A stretch of DNA of 64,000 nucleotides from Streptomyces sp. NBC_00523 (GCF_036346615.1 NZ_CP107836.1:5580001-5644000); one strand, 5' to 3'; shown: positions 52,261 through 61,039, counted from the first letter of the stretch. Translations and numbers: made by a program. Notes: a model not told the origin generated them from the letters alone.

Positions 52261-53450
52261 TGGTCCAGCCGGCCTGGCCGGACGACTTCGTCCCGCTGCC
52301 CGTCGACACCGCGCCCGTCCCGGAGTACGGCAGCGGCTCGCTCGCCGACCTGCTGCCGACCCTGCTCGCGGGCCAGGAGGTCCCGGGCTTCGAGGCGGCC
52401 ATCGGCGAACTCGCCCCCGCCGACCGGAACTGCGTCTTCCTGATCGACGGCCTCGGCTGGGAGCAGATAAAGGCCCACCCCGACGAGGCCCCGTTCCTGC
52501 ACTCGCTGCTGCCGACCTCGCGCGGCGGCACCGGCCGCCCGATCACGGCCGGTTTCCCGGCCACCACGGCGACCTCGCTGGCCTCCGTCGGCACCGGCCT
52601 GCCCCCGGGCGAGCACGGTCTTCCCGGTTACACCGTCCGTAACCCCGAGACCGGCGAGCTGATGAACCAGCTCCGCTGGCAGCCGTGGACCCCGCCGAAG
52701 GCGTGGCAGCCCCACCCCACCCTCTTCCAGCTCGCCGACGCCGCCGGTGTGCGCACCGCCCAGGTCTCCGCCCCCGCCTTCGAGCAGACCCCGCTGACCA
52801 AGGTCGCGCTGAGCGGCGGCTCCTTCCTCGGCCGGCTCAGCGGCGAGGAGCGGATGGACACCGCCGCCGAACGGCTGGCCCACGGCGACCGCTCGCTCGT
52901 CTATACGTACTACAGCGAGGTCGACGGCAAGGGCCACCGCTTCGGCACCGACTCCGACGCCTGGCGCGGACAGCTGATGTACGTCGACGGGCTGGCCCGG
53001 CGCCTGGCCGAGCAGCTTCCGCCGCGCTCGGCGCTCTACATCACCGCCGACCACGGCATGATCGACATCCCCTTCGACGAGCAGTCCCGGATCGACTTCG
53101 ACGAGGACTGGGAGCTGGGCGCCGGCGTCGCGCTGCTCGGCGGCGAGGGCCGGGCGCGGCATGTGTACGCCGTCCCGGGCGCCGCGTCCGACGTGCTCGC
53201 CGTCTGGCGCGAGGTGCTGGGCGAGCAGTTCTGGGTGGCGAGCCGGGACGAGGCCGTCGCCGCGGGCTGGTTCGGCCCCCGCGTCGACGAGCGGGTGTAC
53301 GGCAGGATCGGCGACGTGGTCGCCGCCGCCCACGACGACGTGGTGATCACCGCCTCGCGCAACGAGCCGCACGAGTCGGCCATGGTCGGCATGCACGGCT
53401 CCATGACCCCCGTCGAGCAGTTCGTCCCGCTCCTCGAAGTACGCTCGTAG
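52260..53450 (+). CDS. Alkaline-phosphatase-superfamily nucleotide pyrophosphatase/phosphodiesterase
   Basis: A 396-aa metal-dependent phosphodiesterase. The first metal ligand is in VFLIDGLGW, the nucleophile Thr is probably in FPATTATSLASVGTG, followed by GEHGLPGY. The second metal site is the segment ALYITADHGMIDIP, and MVGMHGSM provides the last His. No signal peptide, so probably cytoplasmic; the substrate (nucleotide sugar, dinucleotide or phosphonate) cannot be read from sequence. The ATG overlaps the DUF5998 stop codon. The thymidine kinase gene follows after 53 bp. Confidence 0.88.
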   Translation: MVQPAWPDDFVPLPVDTAPVPEYGSGSLADLLPTLLAGQEVPGFEAAIGELAPADRNCVFLIDGLGWEQIKAHPDEAPFLHSLLPTSRGGTGRPITAGFPATTATSLASVGTGLPPGEHGLPGYTVRNPETGELMNQLRWQPWTPPKAWQPHPTLFQLADAAGVRTAQVSAPAFEQTPLTKVALSGGSFLGRLSGEERMDTAAERLAHGDRSLVYTYYSEVDGKGHRFGTDSDAWRGQLMYVDGLARRLAEQLPPRSALYITADHGMIDIPFDEQSRIDFDEDWELGAGVALLGGEGRARHVYAVPGAASDVLAVWREVLGEQFWVASRDEAVAAGWFGPRVDERVYGRIGDVVAAAHDDVVITASRNEPHESAMVGMHGSMTPVEQFVPLLEVRS

Positions 53451-53503
53451 CCCGTTCCGTCCAGCCGCTCTCCCCGCCCGTCCCGAAAGGTGCTCAACCC
53501 CTC

Positions 53504-54154
53504 ATGCCCGAGCTTGTGTTCTTCTCCGGAACGATGGACTGCGGAAAGAGCACCCTGGCCCTCCAGATCGGCCACAACCGGTCGGCGAGGGGCCTGCAGG
53601 GCGTGATCTTCACCCGGGACGACCGGGCGGGGGAGGGGAAGCTCTCCTCGCGCCTCGGCCTGGTCACGGAGGCCGTCGAGGCCGACGAGGACATGGACCT
53701 GTACGCGTACCTCGTCGCCCAGCTGTCCAAGGGCGGCCGGGTCGACTACGTGATCGTGGACGAGGCGCAGTTCCTGGCCCCGGCCCAGATCGACCAGCTG
53801 GCCCGGGTCGTGGACGACCTGGAGATGGACGTCTTCGCCTTCGGCATCACGACGGACTTCCGCACCCGGCTCTTCCCCGGCTCGCAACGGCTGGTCGAGC
53901 TCGCCGACCGCATAGAACAGCTCCAGGTCGAAGCCCTCTGCTGGTGCGGCGCCCGCGCCACGCACAACGCCCGGACCGTGGACGGCGAGATGGTCGTGGA
54001 GGGCGCACAGGTCGTCGTCGGCGATGTGAACCGCCCTGCGGGCGAGGTCGGTTACGAGGTCCTGTGCCGCCGCCACCACCGCCGCCGCGCCACCGCGGCG
54101 TCCGCCCAGGCCGCCGCGCTCTCCCCGGACGTCCTGCCGGTCAGCTCCGCCTGA
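53504..54154 (+). CDS. tdk: Thymidine kinase
   Basis: A 216-aa type II thymidine kinase of the salvage pathway. P-loop GTMDCGKST at the N-terminus, VIVDEAQFL Walker B, GITTDF lasso region, and the zinc site CWCGA with CRRHH near the C-terminus. ATG 53504 has only a weak AAAGG element about 15 bases upstream. Confidence 0.95.
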   Translation: MPELVFFSGTMDCGKSTLALQIGHNRSARGLQGVIFTRDDRAGEGKLSSRLGLVTEAVEADEDMDLYAYLVAQLSKGGRVDYVIVDEAQFLAPAQIDQLARVVDDLEMDVFAFGITTDFRTRLFPGSQRLVELADRIEQLQVEALCWCGARATHNARTVDGEMVVEGAQVVVGDVNRPAGEVGYEVLCRRHHRRRATAASAQAAALSPDVLPVSSA

Positions 54155-54157
54155 CGC

Positions 54158-54514
54158 TCAGCCCGCCGCCCGCAGCGGGCAGCCCGTGCGGGCGCGTGCG
54201 CTCAGGTCGGCCCGCAGGGCGCTGAGTTGGGCCATGCGCGCGTCGATGACCGCGATCTTCTCCTCGAACAGCGCGGACAGCGCCGCCGCGCTGTCCGGTG
54301 TGTCGCGCAACTCCTCGCCCGTGCGCGCGATCTCGGCCAGCGAGAAGCCGAGCGCCTGGGCGGTACGGACGTAGGCGAGCCAGGGGACCGTCTCCGGCGG
54401 GAAGTCGCGGTAGCCGTTGGGCAGCCGCTCCCCGGAGATCAACCCGGTCCTCTCGTAGAAGCGGATGGCGTCCCTGCTCAGCCCCGTCTGCGTGGCCAGC
54501 TCCCCGATGCGCAC
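54158..54514 (-). CDS. MerR-family transcriptional regulator
   Basis: A 118-aa protein with the MerR winged helix at residues 1-70 (MRIGELATQTGLSRDAIRFYERTGLI, NGYRDFPPE) and a coiled-coil dimerisation helix at 80-110. Only one cysteine (CPL) remains at the C-terminus, so this is unlikely to be a classic mercury or copper sensor. GTG start at 54514 with GGGTGGGAG upstream. Divergent from the small membrane protein gene across a MerR-type promoter. Confidence 0.9.
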   Translation of the reverse strand: MRIGELATQTGLSRDAIRFYERTGLISGERLPNGYRDFPPETVPWLAYVRTAQALGFSLAEIARTGEELRDTPDSAAALSALFEEKIAVIDARMAQLSALRADLSARARTGCPLRAAG

Positions 54515-54542
54515 GGCTCTCCCACCCTCCGGGTCCGCGGAC

Positions 54543-54573
54543 TTGACCTTGGACAGTACTCCAGTGTTTACGG
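54543..54573 (+). promoter_or_regulatory. MerR-type promoter with long spacer and operator
   Basis: TTGACC at 54543-54548 as -35 and a -10 around TTTACG near 54567-54573, giving an 18-19 bp spacer. The spacer contains the dyad ACCTTGGA-N6-TCCAGTGT (54546-54567, 6 of 8 pairs), the arrangement MerR regulators activate by untwisting DNA. It drives the downstream membrane protein gene. Confidence 0.6.
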
Positions 54574-54585
54574 TCGGGGGCGTCC

Positions 54586-55059
54586 GTGAAGGAAGCCGTC
54601 AGGAGCCCCGCCTTGTTCCGTACCGTCACGCCCTCCCACCCCGCCTACCCGCGTGCCGTACGCGCGAGCGCGTGGTACGACCTCGTCGTCACCGCGGGGT
54701 TCGCCACCCCGTGGACGTACACGCTGGTGAACGGCGCACTGTCCCGGCTGGGGGAGGCGATCGGGGCGGGCGCCCTGCCCGCCCTCGACCCGATCGAAAC
54801 CCTCTACGCCAACCTCATGGGGTCGGTGGTGGTCGTCTGGGCGCTCCTGCGCCTCGTCCGGCCGCTGCCGGTGCACGGTCTGTACGACGGCCTGGCGCGC
54901 ACGCTGTTCGCCCTGTGGCAGGCGTACGCGCTCGCCCACGGCGCCCCGTACTGGCTCTGGCCGTTCCTGGTGGCCGAGGTGGCGTTCGGCGTCGTCCAGC
55001 TCGTACCCTGGCGGCTCGTACGCGGTGCGGTCAGCGTGCCACCGAGCGCTGGATCGTGA
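54586..55059 (+). CDS. Small integral membrane protein, probable MerR target
   Basis: A protein of up to 157 aa with four hydrophobic helices (for example YDLVVTAGFATPWTYTLVN, MGSVVVVWALLRLV, WPFLVAEVAFGVVQLV). I do not recognise a named family with certainty. The start could be GTG 54586 or TTG 54613; the latter has AGGAG eight bases upstream and leaves a normal leader after the MerR-type promoter. Function unknown. Confidence 0.7.
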   Translation: MKEAVRSPALFRTVTPSHPAYPRAVRASAWYDLVVTAGFATPWTYTLVNGALSRLGEAIGAGALPALDPIETLYANLMGSVVVVWALLRLVRPLPVHGLYDGLARTLFALWQAYALAHGAPYWLWPFLVAEVAFGVVQLVPWRLVRGAVSVPPSAGS

Positions 55060-55807
55060 AGACCGCGCCCTCCGGGTCCGCGACCGTCGCGACCCTGCCG
55101 CTCGGGCCCTCCCTCGGCGGGGTCAGGACCTGACCGCCGAGCTCCGCGACCTGCTGCGCGGCCTCGTCGGTGTCGGCCACCTCGAAGTACGTCATCCAGT
55201 GCGGCCCCCGGTCGCGCAGCGGGGCGTGGCCGACGCCGTGCAGCGAGGCGACCGGGCGGCCCCGGAGGTGCAGGGTCTGGTAGTCGAAGTCCGCCGAGAC
55301 GACGGCCTTGGTCTCGTAGCCGAAGACCGCCTGGTAGAACTTGGCGACCGTCGACGTCTCCCGGGTCACCAGCTCGTTCCAGACCGGGGTGCCGGGCGTC
55401 CCGGCCAGTGCGGTGCCGATGTGCGCAGCGGCCTGCCAGATCCCGAAGACGGCCCCGCCCGGGTCGGAGGCGATGGCCATGCGACCCGCCTCGCCCGCGT
55501 CGAGCGGCCCGACGCCGACCGTGCCGCCGCAGGCCCGGATGGCCTCAGCCGTCTGATCGGCGTCGTCGGTGGCCAGGTAGGTCGTCCAGGCGATCGGGAG
55601 ATGCCGGTCCGGCGGCAGCTGGCCGATGCCCGCGACCCCCTTCCCGTCGATCAGCGCCCGTACGTACGGGCCGAGCTGCTCGGGGCCGGGGCCGAACTCC
55701 CAGCCGAACAGCTCGGCGTAGAAGTTCTGGGTCGTGCGCAGGCCGTGCACGATCAGGCTCACCCAGCAAGGTGTTCCGGGTGTACGCCGAGCGGCAGCCT
55801 CGGTCAT
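55031..55807 (-). CDS. VOC (glyoxalase/dioxygenase-like) family protein, two domains
   Basis: A 258-aa protein with two vicinal-oxygen-chelate domains: about residues 12-120 (CWVSLIVHGLRTTQNFYAEL, GWEFGPGP, SDPGGAVFGIW) and 140-255 (PVWNELVTRETSTVAKFYQAV, GYETKAV, ADPEGAVFTIQ). The repeat structure is typical of streptomycete glyoxalase/bleomycin-resistance-like proteins whose substrates are unknown. ATG at 55807 has AGGAGAGTGACG upstream. Its 3' end overlaps the opposite membrane protein gene by 29 bp. Confidence 0.88.
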   Translation of the reverse strand: MTEAAARRTPGTPCWVSLIVHGLRTTQNFYAELFGWEFGPGPEQLGPYVRALIDGKGVAGIGQLPPDRHLPIAWTTYLATDDADQTAEAIRACGGTVGVGPLDAGEAGRMAIASDPGGAVFGIWQAAAHIGTALAGTPGTPVWNELVTRETSTVAKFYQAVFGYETKAVVSADFDYQTLHLRGRPVASLHGVGHAPLRDRGPHWMTYFEVADTDEAAQQVAELGGQVLTPPREGPSGRVATVADPEGAVFTIQRSVAR

Positions 55808-56037
55808 CGTCACTCTCCTCGGACCATCGTGGTGGCCGTACGGGAAAACGGGGCCGGCGCGCCGGGGTGCGGTGCGAGGTGTGTACGCCCCGTGCAGATG
55901 CTTGCACCACCGGGCGTGGGATGCGCTCCGGCCGCGCCGTCAGATCCGGGATCTCGCCCCAGGCGGACCGGTTTGTCCTGGTATAACCGCTTGGCCGTGG
56001 TTACGGGCAGCCGGGCGTCTGCGCGAGGATGGCACGC

Positions 56038-56868
56038 ATGAAGCCCATCATCTCCGCATTCGAATGCGCGAGCGAACTGGCGGGGCCGCGTCCGCCGGTG
56101 CTCCTGGACGTACGTTGGCAGCTGGGTGGCCCGCACGGCCGGCCCGACTACGAGGCGGGGCACATCCCCGGCGCGGTCTTCGTGGACCTCGACGCGGAGC
56201 TCGCCGGACCGGCGGGCACCGGCGGCCGCCACCCGCTGCCCGACCCGGCGGAGTTCGGCGCCGTGATGCGCCGCGCCGGGGTCCGCCGGGACAGCCCGGT
56301 CGTCGTCCACGACGGCGGTCAGGGCTGGGCGGCCGCCCGGGCCTGGTGGCTGCTGCGCTGGGCCGGGCACACCGACGTACGGGTGCTGGACGGCGGCCTC
56401 GCGGCCTGGACCGGGGAGCTGTCGAAGGAGACCCCGGACCCGGCCGAGGGTGACTTCGTGCCCGCCCCGGGAGCGCTGCCGCTGCTCGACGCGGACGGCG
56501 CCGCGGCCCTCGCCCGCTCGGGTGTCCTGCTCGACGCGCGGGCGGCCGAGCGCTACCGGGGCGATGTGGAACCCATCGACCGGGTCGGCGGCCACATCCC
56601 CGGCGCGCTCTCCGCGCCGACCGGCGAGAACGTGGACGCGGACGGCCGCTTCCTGAGCCCCGAGCGCCTGGCTGCCCGGTTCGCCGGGCTGGGCGTCGAA
56701 GGCGAGGCCGCGGAGGTCGGCGTCTACTGCGGCTCGGGAGTGTCCGGGGCCCAGCAGGTGCTGGCGCTGGAACTCGCCGGGTACCGGGCCGCCCTCTACG
56801 CGGGCTCCTGGTCCGACTGGTCCGCCGACGCGTCGCGCCCGGTCGCCACCGGACCCGACCCCAGCTAA
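56038..56868 (+). CDS. Sulfurtransferase (tandem rhodanese domains)
   Basis: A 276-aa protein with an inactive N-terminal rhodanese domain (about 5-130; PVLLDVRWQLGG, AGHIPGAVFVDLD) and an active C-terminal domain (145-270) with the catalytic Cys in VYCGSGVSG. The CGSGV(S/T) loop fits 3-mercaptopyruvate-type or thiosulfate sulfurtransferases. ATG 56038 was preferred to the ATG at 56029 because GAGG lies 10 bases upstream. Followed by a terminator shared with sepH. Confidence 0.92.
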   Translation: MKPIISAFECASELAGPRPPVLLDVRWQLGGPHGRPDYEAGHIPGAVFVDLDAELAGPAGTGGRHPLPDPAEFGAVMRRAGVRRDSPVVVHDGGQGWAAARAWWLLRWAGHTDVRVLDGGLAAWTGELSKETPDPAEGDFVPAPGALPLLDADGAAALARSGVLLDARAAERYRGDVEPIDRVGGHIPGALSAPTGENVDADGRFLSPERLAARFAGLGVEGEAAEVGVYCGSGVSGAQQVLALELAGYRAALYAGSWSDWSADASRPVATGPDPS

Positions 56869-56896
56869 CGGCACGCCGTCGTCGCGGGACGACGCG

Positions 56897-56930
56897 CAAG
56901 GGCCCGTACGCGCTCGCGTACGGGCCCTTG
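56897..56930. terminator. Bidirectional intrinsic terminator, sulfurtransferase/sepH
   Basis: Perfect 16-bp stem CAAGGGCCCGTACGCG (56897-56912) with its complement at 56915-56930, loop CT. Confidence 0.92.
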
Positions 56931-56939
56931 GCATGCCGT

Positions 56940-57998
56940 CTAGTCCTGCTTCTTGCGGCGGGTGCCGAAGACGATCTCGTCCCAGCTGGGCACCGCGGCT
57001 CTGCGCCCGGGCCGGACGCCGTCCGCCTCGGCCTGCCGGTCCGTCGTCCCCGTCAGCCGGTCCCGGTGACCGGCGACCGCGCGCGGCATCAGGACGTCCG
57101 CGTACGCGGAGCCCGCTCCGGCCGACGCGGCCGGCGGCTCCTCGGCCTCCGGCTCCCGCTCCGGCGGCTCGATCGCCGGGGGCTCGGGCGGCGCGGGCCG
57201 TTCCGGTACGACCATGTCACCGCGGAAGCTGGGCACGGCCTCCAGCAGGCTGGTGAGGGAATCCCGCTCGCTCGCGGTCACCCCGGCGATCCGCTCCTCC
57301 GGTTCCGGGGGCGGCGGCGGGGCCGGACGCTCGATCTGCCGGTCAAGCGCGCGGTCCAGCGGCCGGTCGCGCGGCAGCCGGGCGATCCGGGGCACGAAGG
57401 GGAAGCTGGGCTCGGGCGCGGCGACCTCGTCCGTCTCGCCGATCAGCGAACGGGCCTCGTCGTCCACGGCCTGGACCAGCCGGCGCGGCGGGTCGTACGT
57501 CCAGCTCGCCGAGTGCGGCTCACCCGCGACCCGGTAGACGAGCAGGACCTCCCAGGTGCCGTCGTCGCGGCGCCAGGAGTCCCACTGGACGGTTTCCTTG
57601 TCGGCGCCGCGCAGCAGCAGCCGCTCCTGCACCGCCTCGCCGAGCTGGGGGCCGGTGTTCTCGCCGGGACGGCGCACGGGAGTCTTCCGGGCCCGCTCGG
57701 CCATGAAGGCGCGCTCCGCGAGCACGGGGCCCTCGAAACGGCGGACACGGTCGACGGGGATCCCGGCGAACTGGGCGACCTCCTCGGCGGAGGCGCCGGC
57801 TCGTATCCGTGCCTGGATGTCGCGCGGGCGGAGGTGGCTCTCCACCTCGATCTCGATCTGGCCGAGCCGGGCGCGGTCGTTGCGCACGGCGGCTCGCAGC
57901 CGCTCGTCGATCGGAAGCGTGTACTCCGTACTGTCCGCAGCTTTGAGCACCAGTCGTGTGCCGTCGTTGGAGACGGCCACGACACGCAGTTCGGGCAT
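56940..57998 (-). CDS. sepH: SepH, cell-division regulator (DUF3071)
   Basis: A 352-aa actinobacterial protein that binds FtsZ and stimulates its assembly at division septa. The conserved N-terminal domain (about residues 1-165; MPELRVVAVSNDGTRLVL, the helix-turn-helix HLRPRDIQARIRAGASAEEVAQ followed by GIPVDRVRRFEGPVLAER, and WEVLLVYRVAGEPHSASW) matches DUF3071. The rest is Pro/Glu-rich and disordered, ending in the conserved VPSWDEIVFGTRRKKQD. The ATG at 57998 has GGGAGGTCCCC upstream. A BldD-like palindrome lies 166 bp upstream. Confidence 0.93.
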   Translation of the reverse strand: MPELRVVAVSNDGTRLVLKAADSTEYTLPIDERLRAAVRNDRARLGQIEIEVESHLRPRDIQARIRAGASAEEVAQFAGIPVDRVRRFEGPVLAERAFMAERARKTPVRRPGENTGPQLGEAVQERLLLRGADKETVQWDSWRRDDGTWEVLLVYRVAGEPHSASWTYDPPRRLVQAVDDEARSLIGETDEVAAPEPSFPFVPRIARLPRDRPLDRALDRQIERPAPPPPPEPEERIAGVTASERDSLTSLLEAVPSFRGDMVVPERPAPPEPPAIEPPEREPEAEEPPAASAGAGSAYADVLMPRAVAGHRDRLTGTTDRQAEADGVRPGRRAAVPSWDEIVFGTRRKKQD

Positions 57999-58493
57999 GG
58001 GGACCTCCCGGGTGGTGCCTGCCGACGTCACGTGCGTCGCTGCTTCCGCTAGTCGAGTGTGGCCTGCCCGGGTGCAGCCTGCCACAACATTGCCGTGTTG
58101 CCCGGCGTGTCGGGCGTGAGCCCTTGATCGCCGGTATGCCACGGCAGCCCTTGCGCAACGCAAAGTGACCGATGGTCACTCCGTGTAGCTGGCCGCCGTG
58201 CGATGCCGTGCGCCGCCGGATCGAGTGCCTCCTTCGGCCCCCTCCCGAAGGTTCCGGACGCCCGCTCGGGAGTCCGGCCCCAGGGCTCGCCACAGTACTC
58301 CATTCGGGCCATGTGGGTGGACCGCCGCGCCGTCGAAGTTCTCGTGAGGTGCGGGAGTTTGCCTACCCCTCCTGACGCCTCCCGCTCATGATCCGTGTCG
58401 TGCTTCACATAATCCACGCAACCGGAACTTTCGGCTTCGCTCACGTGTCCCTAGTTGGTGCATGGTGGGAGAGATGTCAATCAAGGGCTGGAA
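57999..58493. other. sepH upstream intergenic region
   Basis: About 495 bp between two divergent genes with no supported gene. It contains the 17-bp palindrome at 58164-58180 and otherwise GC-rich sequence with a few short unsupported frames. The AT-richer part at about 58386-58450 may hold the promoter of the downstream membrane protein gene. Confidence 0.5.
58164..58180. promoter_or_regulatory. BldD-box-like perfect palindrome
   Basis: AGTGACC-GAT-GGTCACT, a perfect 7+3+7 inverted repeat with the AGTGA...TCACT half-sites typical of BldD binding, 166 bp upstream of the sepH start and 314 bp upstream of the divergent gene. Confidence 0.55.
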
Positions 58494-59501
58494 ATGGTGC
58501 AGAAGCCGGAAAGCGACATAGAACCCAAGGAGAGGCGGATCGATCTGAGCCTGCCCCAGGTGGCGGGCAGTGCGGTCGCCGCGGTGGCGGCGGCCGTGGC
58601 GGCTTCCCAGCTCGGTGTGTACGGAACCATCGCGGGCGCCGGAGTCATGAGCGTCGTGGCGACCTGTGGCGGCTCGGTCTTCCAGCACTTCTTCCGTCGT
58701 ACAGGAGAGCAGATCCGCGAGGTCACGGTCCAGGTGAAGCACCCGGACCGCGAGGTGACCGTCTACACCCGCGAGACCGGGGCGCGGCGGCCGGAGCCCT
58801 CGCCGCAGGAGACCGTCCTGCTGGGAGCGGTGGACGACGCCACCACGGTGCTGCGCCGGGCGGACCCGCGGCCGGACGAGACGATGCTCCTGCGCCGGGC
58901 AGACCCGGACGAGACGACGCTCCTGCGCCGCGTGGAGCCCGACGCGACGACGGTGCTGCGCAGCCCCGCCGCCGGTGCCGGGCCGGACGAGGAGTTCTCC
59001 GAGGCGACCACGCACGGCACCCGGCTGCGTGGCTGGAAGCGGTCGGCGATCGGCGCGGCCGTGGTCTTCGCGGTCTCGATGGCCGGCATCACGACCTACG
59101 AACTGATCTCCGGCGACGACCTGAGCGGCGGCCACGGCACGACCGTGGGCTCCGTCGTACGCGGTGGGCACGGCAGCGGGTCCTCCACGCCCGGGCCCGC
59201 CGAAACCACCGGCCCCGGCCAGGACGGGACGAACCCCGGCCGTCAGGACGAGAGCGGCACGACGACGCCCGGCACCGGCGGCCGGGACGAGGACGGCACC
59301 GCCCCGCGGCCGGACCGCAGCGGTGCTCCCACCGAGGGGGCGACGCCCACGCCCACCCCCTCGGACCCGGCGGGCGGCGGCGTCGAGCCCACGCCCACGC
59401 CCACCCCGAGCGCCACGGACGGCGGCGGCGAGAGCGCGACGCCCGACCCGACGGCCACGGACGGCGCTCCGGCGCCCGCGGGCACCGGAGCGGGGGAGTG
59501 A
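58494..59501 (+). CDS. Membrane protein with five Thr-Leu-rich tandem repeats
   Basis: A 335-aa protein that I do not recognise. Residues about 22-65 are hydrophobic (two short helices). Residues 104-156 hold five degenerate repeats (ETVLL, ATTVLR, ETMLLR, ETTLLR, ATTVLR; spaced 10-13). One transmembrane helix is at about 184-203. The C-terminal 130 residues are Gly/Pro/Thr-rich with PTPTPS repeats, probably extracellular. The ATG at 58494 follows AAGGGCTGG. The repeats resemble phosphothreonine motifs recognised by FHA domains, but that is inference. Divergent from sepH. Confidence 0.7.
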   Translation: MVQKPESDIEPKERRIDLSLPQVAGSAVAAVAAAVAASQLGVYGTIAGAGVMSVVATCGGSVFQHFFRRTGEQIREVTVQVKHPDREVTVYTRETGARRPEPSPQETVLLGAVDDATTVLRRADPRPDETMLLRRADPDETTLLRRVEPDATTVLRSPAAGAGPDEEFSEATTHGTRLRGWKRSAIGAAVVFAVSMAGITTYELISGDDLSGGHGTTVGSVVRGGHGSGSSTPGPAETTGPGQDGTNPGRQDESGTTTPGTGGRDEDGTAPRPDRSGAPTEGATPTPTPSDPAGGGVEPTPTPTPSATDGGGESATPDPTATDGAPAPAGTGAGE

Positions 59502-59508
59502 GCCCGGG

Positions 59509-60831
59509 TCAGTCGCCCAGCACCCGGCGCAGGTAGTCGTTGCCGAACAGCCGGTCCGGGTCCAGCCGGTCGCGTACGGCCGTGAACTCGCCGAAACGCG
59601 GATACACCCCGGAGAGGTACGCGGCGTCCCTGGTGTTGATCTTGCCCCAGTGCGGGCGGCCGCCGTGCGCGGTCATGATCCGCTCCACCGCCGTGAAGTA
59701 CGCCTGGTAGGGCGTGCCCCGGTACATGTGGACGGCGATGTACGCGCTCTCCCGGCCCGACGCCGTGGAGAGCGCGATGTCGTCGGCGGGCGCGGTGCGC
59801 ACCTCCACCGGGAAGCTGATCCGCAGCGGCGAGCTGTCCACCATCGCCCGGACCTCGCGCAGCGCCTCGACCGCGGCCTCACGCGGCAGCGCGTACTCCA
59901 TCTCCACGAACCGCACCCGGCGCGGGCTGGTGAACACCTTGTACGGGATGTCGGTGTACGTACGCGCCGACAGGGCCCGGCTGGAGATCCTGGCGATCGA
60001 GGGGATCGTGGCGGGCACGGCCCGGCCGAGCGCGCAGGCGACCTGGAAGACTCCGTTGGACAGCAGCTCGTCCTCGACCCAGCCGCTGACCTTGCCGGGC
60101 GGGGCGGCGGGACCGGCGCTGCGGTTGTTGCGCTTGGTGTTGCAGTTCCCGGTGTGCGGGAACCAGTAGAACTCGAAGTGCTCGTTCTCGGTCACGAGCT
60201 GATCGAAGTCGGCCGTCACCTGGTCGAAGCTCATCGGCTCCTCGCGGGCGGTCAGCAGGAAGACCGGCTCCACGGCGAAGGTGATCGCGGTGATGACGCC
60301 CAGCGCGCCGAGCCCGATCCGCGCCACCGCGAACACGTCGGCGTTCTCGGTCTCCGAACAGGTCAGCACCGTGCCGTCCGCGGTGACCAGCTCCAGGGCG
60401 CGTATCTGCGCGGATATGGACGCCGAGTCACGGCCGGTGCCGTGCGTGCCGGTGGAGGTGGCTCCGGCGACCGTCTGCTCCATGATGTCGCCCATGTTGG
60501 TGAGCGAGAGGCCCTCGCGGGCCAGCGCGGTGTTCAGGCGCTTGAGAGGGGTGCCCGCCTCGACGGTCACCGTCATCGCCTTGCGGTCGATCTCGCGGAT
60601 GCCGGTCAGCAGATCGGGCCGGATCAGCAGCCCGTCGGTGGCCGCGGTCGCGGTGAACGAATGCCCGGTGCCGACCGGCTTCACCCGCAGCCCGTCCTCG
60701 GACGCCCTGCGCAGCGCCTCGGCCAGCTCGTCCACGGAGGCGGGGGACACGGTCCGGGCCGGCCGCGCGGTGACGGTCCCCGCCCAGTTGCGCCACGGGC
60801 CCGTCGCCGTCCGTGCGTAGGTCTCGGTCAT
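59509..60831 (-). CDS. FAD-linked oxidase, D-arabinono-1,4-lactone oxidase/L-gulonolactone oxidase family
   Basis: A 440-aa flavoprotein. The N-terminal PCMH-type FAD-binding domain (about 15-180) has VGTGHSFTATAATDG, whose His is the covalent FAD attachment residue of this family. GATSTGTHGTG and GLGALGVITAITFAVEP follow. The C-terminal ALO domain ends with the HWGK motif (RPHWGKIN) and RRVLGD. The substrate could be an aldonolactone or alditol. The ATG at 60831 has GGGGAAG just upstream. Convergent with the repeat-bearing membrane protein gene, 7 bp apart. Confidence 0.9.
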   Translation of the reverse strand: MTETYARTATGPWRNWAGTVTARPARTVSPASVDELAEALRRASEDGLRVKPVGTGHSFTATAATDGLLIRPDLLTGIREIDRKAMTVTVEAGTPLKRLNTALAREGLSLTNMGDIMEQTVAGATSTGTHGTGRDSASISAQIRALELVTADGTVLTCSETENADVFAVARIGLGALGVITAITFAVEPVFLLTAREEPMSFDQVTADFDQLVTENEHFEFYWFPHTGNCNTKRNNRSAGPAAPPGKVSGWVEDELLSNGVFQVACALGRAVPATIPSIARISSRALSARTYTDIPYKVFTSPRRVRFVEMEYALPREAAVEALREVRAMVDSSPLRISFPVEVRTAPADDIALSTASGRESAYIAVHMYRGTPYQAYFTAVERIMTAHGGRPHWGKINTRDAAYLSGVYPRFGEFTAVRDRLDPDRLFGNDYLRRVLGD

Positions 60832-61039
60832 CTTCCCCGCGCCCTTCCCTTGGAACCGGCCCACCCAGCCGGCGCTTCCCCCGGACGGAAACCACGGGTT
60901 ACCGGCCGGTTGGAGGGGGATCATACTCACGGCTCCCGCATATGCATCCACCCCTCCCGTCACCCCGTGCGGGGACCGGAAGTGCTGGCTCCGGACGTCG
61001 GTGCCACCCCGCCCCCGCGCGGGTGGCAGGATCGACGCC

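Noticed and set aside
58203..58391. Short open frames in the gap upstream of the repeat-bearing membrane protein
   Set aside because: No ribosome-binding sites, no recognisable protein character.
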